This document shows positions 58,060-61,397 of a stretch of DNA of 61,397 nt, piece after piece. The DNA is from Caulobacteraceae bacterium (lineage in GTDB: Bacteria; Pseudomonadota; Alphaproteobacteria; Caulobacterales; Caulobacteraceae). Every line of letters begins with the position of its first letter. Positions within the stretch are counted from its first letter, which is position 1. Both the position numbers and the translations under genes were made by a program. Location of the stretch: positions 1 through 61,397 of the forward strand of contig JAFBAO010000073.1 of NCBI GenBank assembly GCA_019247715.1. The letters are read 5' to 3'. The notes below the pieces were generated by a model that searched no databases, was not told where the DNA came from, and saw nothing but the letters and a program-made list of their open reading frames with translations.

Positions 58060-59136
58060 ATGCCGTTCGAAAACCCCTTGGGCCTCGACGGATTCGAGTT
58101 CGTCGAGTTCACCGCGCCGGCGCCCGACCGGCTCAAGGCCCTGTTCGAGCAGATGGGCTTCGCGGCCGTAGCCCGGCACCGTTCCAAGAACGTGCTGCGC
58201 CTGCGCCAGGGCGACATCAACCTGATCCTGAACATGGAGCCGTCCGGCCAACCGGCCGCTTTCCGCGCCGCCCACGGGCCGTCGGCCAACGCCATGGCCT
58301 TCCGGGTCAAGGACGCCGGCAAGGCGCTGAGGCTGGCGATCGAGCGGGGCGCCAAGGAGGTGAGGGGGCCGGTGGGGCCGATGGAGCTGAACATCCCCGC
58401 CATCGAGGGCATCGGCGGTGCGAACCTCTACCTCGTCGACCGCTACGGCGCCCGCGAGATCTACGACGTCGACTTCGTGCCGATCGAAGGGGCCGGGGAC
58501 GCCGCCAGCCGCAATGACCTGGGGCTGAAATACCTCGACCACCTCACCCACAACGTCCGCCGCGGCCAGATGGCCAAATGGGCGGAGTTCTACGAGCGCA
58601 TCTTCAACTTCCGCGAAATCCGCCGCTTCGACATCGAGGGCAGGCAGACCGGCCTGCTTTCCAAGGCCATGACCAGCCCCTGCGGCAAGATCCGCATCCC
58701 GCTCAACGAGAGCCAGGACGACAAAAGCCAGATCGAGGAGTTCCTCAAGGACTACGGCGGTGAGGGCATCCAGCACCTGGCGTTCGGGACCTGTGACATC
58801 TTCCAGGCGGTGGAGGCGATGCGCGAACGCGGGGTGGTCTTTCAGGACGCCCCGGACACCTATTTCGAGCAGCTCAACGCGCGCGTGCCCGGCCACGGCC
58901 AGAACCTGCAGCGGCTGCGGGCCGACCGCATCCTGGCGGATGGCGCGCCGGCCGAGGGCCAGGGTCTGCTGCTGCAGATCTTCACCGAGAACATGATCGG
59001 CCCGATCTTCTTCGAGCTGATCGAGCGACGCGGGAACGAGGGGTTCGGCGAGGGCAACTTCAAGGCCCTGTTCGAATCCATCGAGCTCGACCAGATCCGC
59101 CGCGGCGTGCTGCCCGCCGCCCCGGCGCGAAGCTGA
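58060..59136 (+). CDS. hpd: 4-Hydroxyphenylpyruvate dioxygenase (HPPD)
   Basis: 358 residues, usual length, preceded by CGGAGGAAGCGCC. Two vicinal-oxygen-chelate halves: an N-terminal GFEFVEFTAPAPDRLKALFE and a C-terminal LKYLDHLTHNVRRGQMAKW. Iron ligands read His161 (in LDHLTHNV), His239 (in IQHLAFGTCD) and Glu319 (in FFELIER). The C-terminal lid FGEGNFKALFESIELDQIRR is also conserved. It converts 4-hydroxyphenylpyruvate to homogentisate, which the next gene's product opens. The operon order hpd, homogentisate dioxygenase, fumarylacetoacetase remnant and MarR is a tyrosine/homogentisate route, and so is independent of the acyl-CoA chemistry elsewhere. Confidence 0.94.
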   Translation: MPFENPLGLDGFEFVEFTAPAPDRLKALFEQMGFAAVARHRSKNVLRLRQGDINLILNMEPSGQPAAFRAAHGPSANAMAFRVKDAGKALRLAIERGAKEVRGPVGPMELNIPAIEGIGGANLYLVDRYGAREIYDVDFVPIEGAGDAASRNDLGLKYLDHLTHNVRRGQMAKWAEFYERIFNFREIRRFDIEGRQTGLLSKAMTSPCGKIRIPLNESQDDKSQIEEFLKDYGGEGIQHLAFGTCDIFQAVEAMRERGVVFQDAPDTYFEQLNARVPGHGQNLQRLRADRILADGAPAEGQGLLLQIFTENMIGPIFFELIERRGNEGFGEGNFKALFESIELDQIRRGVLPAAPARS

Positions 59137-59146
59137 GGGGGCGCCC

Positions 59147-60277
59147 ATGGCCTCGAAAACCTGGATACCGGTCCGCGGCGCCCAGGGTCTCCACTCGCGC
59201 CAGGCCCACGCCGACCTGCCCGAGGGGACCTACGAGCGAGAAGTCTCCAAGGACGGCTTCTTCGGCCCGGCCTCCTTCTTCTACCACCGCCGCCCGCCCA
59301 CCGGCTGGACGGGCTTCGAGGGGCCGCTGCGCCCGCGCGCCTTCAACCTCGCCGCCTTGAACGAGGCCGCCCTGACGCCCTGGGATGCGCCGGTGGTGCT
59401 GAGCAACGCGGCCTGCGAGATGCGGTTCTGGAAGCCGCCGGGGGCCATGCCGGCGCTCGCCCGCGACGCCGACGGCGATCTGCTGCTGTTCGTCCATCAG
59501 GGCGCAGGCCAGCTCTTCTGCGACTACGGGCGGCTCGAATTTCGGCCCGGCGACTTCGTCTGCCTGCCACGCGGCACCATGTGGCGGCTGGCGCCGGCCG
59601 GCCCGAGCGCGATCCTGGCCATCGAGGCGACCGGCGGCCACTACGGACTCCCCGAAAAGGGCATGCTGGGCCGCCATGCGGTGTTCGATCCGGCCATGCT
59701 CGAGATCCCCGCCATGGACGAGGCCTTCCGCGTCCACCAGGAAGAGCCCGGCCCGGTGCGGGTGGAGATCAAGAAGCGCGGTCAGGTCTCGGTGGCGACC
59801 TATCCCTACAATCCGCTCGACGCGGTCGGCTGGCATGGCGACCTTGCGCCTGTGCGGCTCAACGTGGCCGACATCCGCCCGGTGGTGAGCGCCCGCTACC
59901 ACCTGCCGCCCTCGGCCCACACCACCTTCGTGGCCGAGCGCTTCGTGGTTTGCACCTTCGCCCCGCGCCCCTTCGAAACCGACCCCGGCGCGATCAAGGT
60001 CCCGTTCTTCCACAACAACGACGACTACGACGAGGTGATCTTCTACCACGCCGGCGACTTCTTCAGCCGCGACCACATCGAGGCCGGGATGATGACCTTG
60101 CACCCCTGCGGCTTCACCCACGGCCCGCACCCCAAGGCGCTCTCGCGCATGCTGGTTCAGCCCAAGGCGATGACCGACGAATACGCGGTGATGATCGATT
60201 CCCGCGATCCGCTGGACGTGGGCGAGGCGGCTGGGGCGGTGGAAGACGCCGCCTATGTGGACAGCTGGAAGGGCTGA
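59147..60277 (+). CDS. hmgA: Homogentisate 1,2-dioxygenase-like protein
   Basis: 376 residues, ten bases after hpd with GAGGGGGCGCCC upstream. A cupin-type ring-cleaving dioxygenase: LLLFVHQGAGQLFCDYGRLE and FRPGDFVCLPRGTMWRL in the N-terminal cupin. The metal region is VPFFHNNDDYDEVIFYHAGD, and HPCGFTHGPHPKAL supplies the remaining His. It would open homogentisate to maleylacetoacetate. It is shorter than the 430-450 residues of the classical enzyme, as in a compact bacterial subgroup. Its stop codon overlaps the start of the fumarylacetoacetase remnant (TGATGA), so translation is coupled. Confidence 0.9.
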   Translation: MASKTWIPVRGAQGLHSRQAHADLPEGTYEREVSKDGFFGPASFFYHRRPPTGWTGFEGPLRPRAFNLAALNEAALTPWDAPVVLSNAACEMRFWKPPGAMPALARDADGDLLLFVHQGAGQLFCDYGRLEFRPGDFVCLPRGTMWRLAPAGPSAILAIEATGGHYGLPEKGMLGRHAVFDPAMLEIPAMDEAFRVHQEEPGPVRVEIKKRGQVSVATYPYNPLDAVGWHGDLAPVRLNVADIRPVVSARYHLPPSAHTTFVAERFVVCTFAPRPFETDPGAIKVPFFHNNDDYDEVIFYHAGDFFSRDHIEAGMMTLHPCGFTHGPHPKALSRMLVQPKAMTDEYAVMIDSRDPLDVGEAAGAVEDAAYVDSWKG

Positions 60278-60774
60278 TGAAGCTCGCCTCGCTCAGGGGC
60301 GGCCGGGACGGGGCCCTCACTGTGGTCTCCGAGGATCTCGCCTGGCGGCTCGGCGCCGAGGCGGCCGCCCCCACGATGCAAGCCGCCTTCGACGATTGGG
60401 ATCGATGTGAGCCCCTGCGGTGGCGGCTCTCCGAGGGGCTCGAAGCCGCCGCGGTCGATCGGCGCCCCTTCGTCGAGCGCGACTTCGCCGCGCCGTCGCC
60501 GAGACCCTATCAATGGGCCGACGGCTCGGCCTATGTGAACCACGTCCGGCTGTTGCGCCGCGGGCCGGACGGCGGACCTCGCCGGCCGATCGAGGCGGGC
60601 TGGGCTGGCTATTCCTGCATTGCCGGGCTGCGCACGGTGGAGACCACCGCCTGGGGCGCGCCCGCCACCGACTTTCTCAGGGCGGGCGAGCGGGTCCGCA
60701 TCGCCATGTGCGGAGCGGACGGACGCTCGATCTTCGGCGCCATCGACCAGCAGGTGGAACCGGTCCATGGCTGA
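60277..60774 (+). pseudogene. Fumarylacetoacetase-family protein with the catalytic core deleted
   Basis: 165 residues where the family has about 330. The first 110 match the N-terminal domain (MKLASLRGGRDGALTVVSED, PYQWADGSAYVNHVRLLRR). The last 55 match the extreme C terminus (GYSCIAGLRTVETTAWGAP, GERVRIAMCGADGRSIFGAI). They meet in frame at about residue 115 near PRRPIEAGWAG, and the central metal-binding and catalytic part is gone. It cannot hydrolyse fumarylacetoacetate alone. The frame is intact and overlaps both neighbours (homogentisate dioxygenase by one base, MarR by eight), so it is still translated and may be kept for coupling. A full copy is needed elsewhere for complete degradation. 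Confidence 0.75.
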
Positions 60775-61255
60775 CAGCGAAGGCGGGCGGCCGAGCGCCG
60801 CGGCGGCCCCATCCGACCTCAAGCTGGACGATTATCTCCCCTATCGGCTGTCGGTGGCGGCGAACGCGGTCTCCGGACTTATCGCGCGCGCCTATCAGGC
60901 GCGGTTCGACCTCACCATCCCGCAATGGCGACTGATCGCGGTGCTGGGCGAGGATGGCCTCTCGACCCAGCAGGCCCTCTGCGCGCGCACCTTGATGGAC
61001 AAGGTCACCGTCAGCCGCGCGTCGGCGGCCCTGGTGGAACGAGGCCTCGTCCTTCGAACCCCGAACGCCTCCGACCGGCGCTCCCACCGGCTGGCCCTGA
61101 CCCCTGAGGGCGCGGCGCTCTACCGCCAGATCGCGCCGTCGGCCTTGGCCTACGAGGCCAAGCTCCTGACGCAGTTCAGCCCGCTCGAGCAGCAGGTCGC
61201 CATGAAGCTGCTGCGTCGCCTGCAGCTGGCGGCCATCGACCTGTCGGGCGACTAG
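60767..61255 (+). CDS. MarR-family transcriptional regulator
   Basis: 162 residues from ATG 60767 within the end of the fumarylacetoacetase remnant. The winged helix-turn-helix spans about residues 40-105: DLTIPQWRLIAVLGEDGLST, LMDKVTVSRASAALVERGLV, then the wing RTPNASDRRSHRLALTPEG. Dimerisation helices flank it. It likely represses the hpd operon, possibly also the divergent MFS gene, and responds to an aromatic acid such as homogentisate. That ligand is a guess. The TAG stop is directly followed by the sequence that leads into an IS630-type element and could derive from its insertion. Confidence 0.92.
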   Translation: MADSEGGRPSAAAAPSDLKLDDYLPYRLSVAANAVSGLIARAYQARFDLTIPQWRLIAVLGEDGLSTQQALCARTLMDKVTVSRASAALVERGLVLRTPNASDRRSHRLALTPEGAALYRQIAPSALAYEAKLLTQFSPLEQQVAMKLLRRLQLAAIDLSGD

Positions 61256-61397
61256 AGCGGGCCGCGATTTGACGGAATCTGGATTCTCAAATCAGCGGTG
61301 ATCTGATTCATGATGTCGGCCGGATGGAGGCCGGCGGCCATGACAGCGCCGTACTCGATGGATCTTCGCGAGCGGGCGCTGGCCCGCAAGGCGGCAG
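61256..61397 (+). mobile_element. IS630-family element, left end and start of transposase
   Basis: The non-coding lead (61256-61339) carries short dyads typical of such ends: ATTTGA-N14-TCAAAT and ATCAG-N6-CTGAT. The frame from ATG 61340, MTAPYSMDLRERALARKAA, matches the start of IS630-type transposases (xxxPYSxDLRERV). The element continues beyond the right edge, so completeness and the second inverted repeat cannot be judged. IS630 elements insert at TA, and the TA inside the MarR stop codon TAG is a possible target site. Confidence 0.7.
61340..61397 (+). CDS. IS630-family transposase, N-terminal 19 residues
   Basis: Partial gene cut by the window edge. The residues PYSMDLRERALARKAA are the recognisable start of the helix-turn-helix domain of IS630-type DDE transposases. 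Nothing can be said about the catalytic domain. The upstream GATGGAGGCC is a modest ribosome binding site. Confidence 0.65.
   Translation, partial: MTAPYSMDLRERALARKAA

Noticed and set aside
1..61397. tRNA, rRNA, riboswitch or replication origin
   Set aside because: No cloverleaf with a CCA-proximal TTCGANNC arm, no rRNA-like stretch and no DnaA-box cluster was recognised on either strand by eye.

Overview
The window is a GC-rich (roughly two thirds G+C by eye), densely coding stretch from an alphaproteobacterium. The gene families, the TonB-dependent receptor, and small intergenic hairpin repeats of a kind I associate with Caulobacterales such as Phenylobacterium suggest that order. This assignment is from memory, not from a search. 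No rRNA, tRNA, CRISPR array or replication origin is visible.

Almost every gene belongs to acyl-CoA, oxygenase or hydride-transfer chemistry, so the region reads as a large catabolic island for hydrophobic, probably cyclic or branched carboxylic acids. The substrate is not identifiable, because no ring-opening steroid dioxygenase or 3-ketosteroid dehydrogenase is present. Layout: 1-4.1 kb, acyl-CoA dehydrogenase (ACAD) with an SDR remnant, facing acyl-CoA ligase / enoyl-CoA hydratase / TetR. 4.2-10.6 kb, dienelactone-hydrolase-like enzyme, MFS carrier, and a ligase (frameshifted) / APH-type kinase / DUF7064-like operon. 10.7-20 kb, two divergent GMC oxidoreductases, aldehyde dehydrogenase, ligase, double-hotdog hydratase and a beta-type ACAD. 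20-27.5 kb, alpha-type ACAD, OYE-type flavin reductase with TetR, and a TPP-dependent E1 alpha / E1 beta / free lipoyl-domain operon with an SDR. 27.5-33.5 kb, TonB receptor facing a fused two-domain ACAD and a TetR. 33.5-44.9 kb, ferredoxin, CaiB-type CoA-transferase, four LLM-type flavin/F420 enzymes, a signal-less binding protein, two iron/2-oxoglutarate-type dioxygenases between identical repeats, and a DDN-like protein. 45-49.9 kb, SDR, cytochrome P450, thiolase-like protein and enoyl-CoA hydratase. 49.9-57.9 kb, a second OYE, cyclase, a second E1/lipoyl operon, SnoaL-like proteins and an MFS carrier. 58-61.4 kb, HPPD and homogentisate dioxygenase, an internally deleted fumarylacetoacetase, a MarR regulator, and the start of an IS630-type element.

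A plausible division of labour is as follows. The TonB receptor and MFS proteins import the compound, and P450 plus ferredoxin and the GMC/ALDH pair oxidise it to an acid. Ligases or the CoA-transferase activate it. ACADs, hydratases, SDRs and the thiolase-like protein run beta-oxidation-like steps. OYE and LLM enzymes reduce or oxidise ring intermediates, and the two E1/lipoyl modules act on 2-oxo or acyloin intermediates.

The points most worth a second look are: two E1/lipoyl modules without any E2 or E3, each near a paralogous OYE; the ACAD fusion; a promoter block of about 43 bp shared by the ferredoxin and the P450 12 kb apart; the kinase operon; and several decaying genes (SDR remnant, deleted fumarylacetoacetase, two apparent single-base frameshifts).
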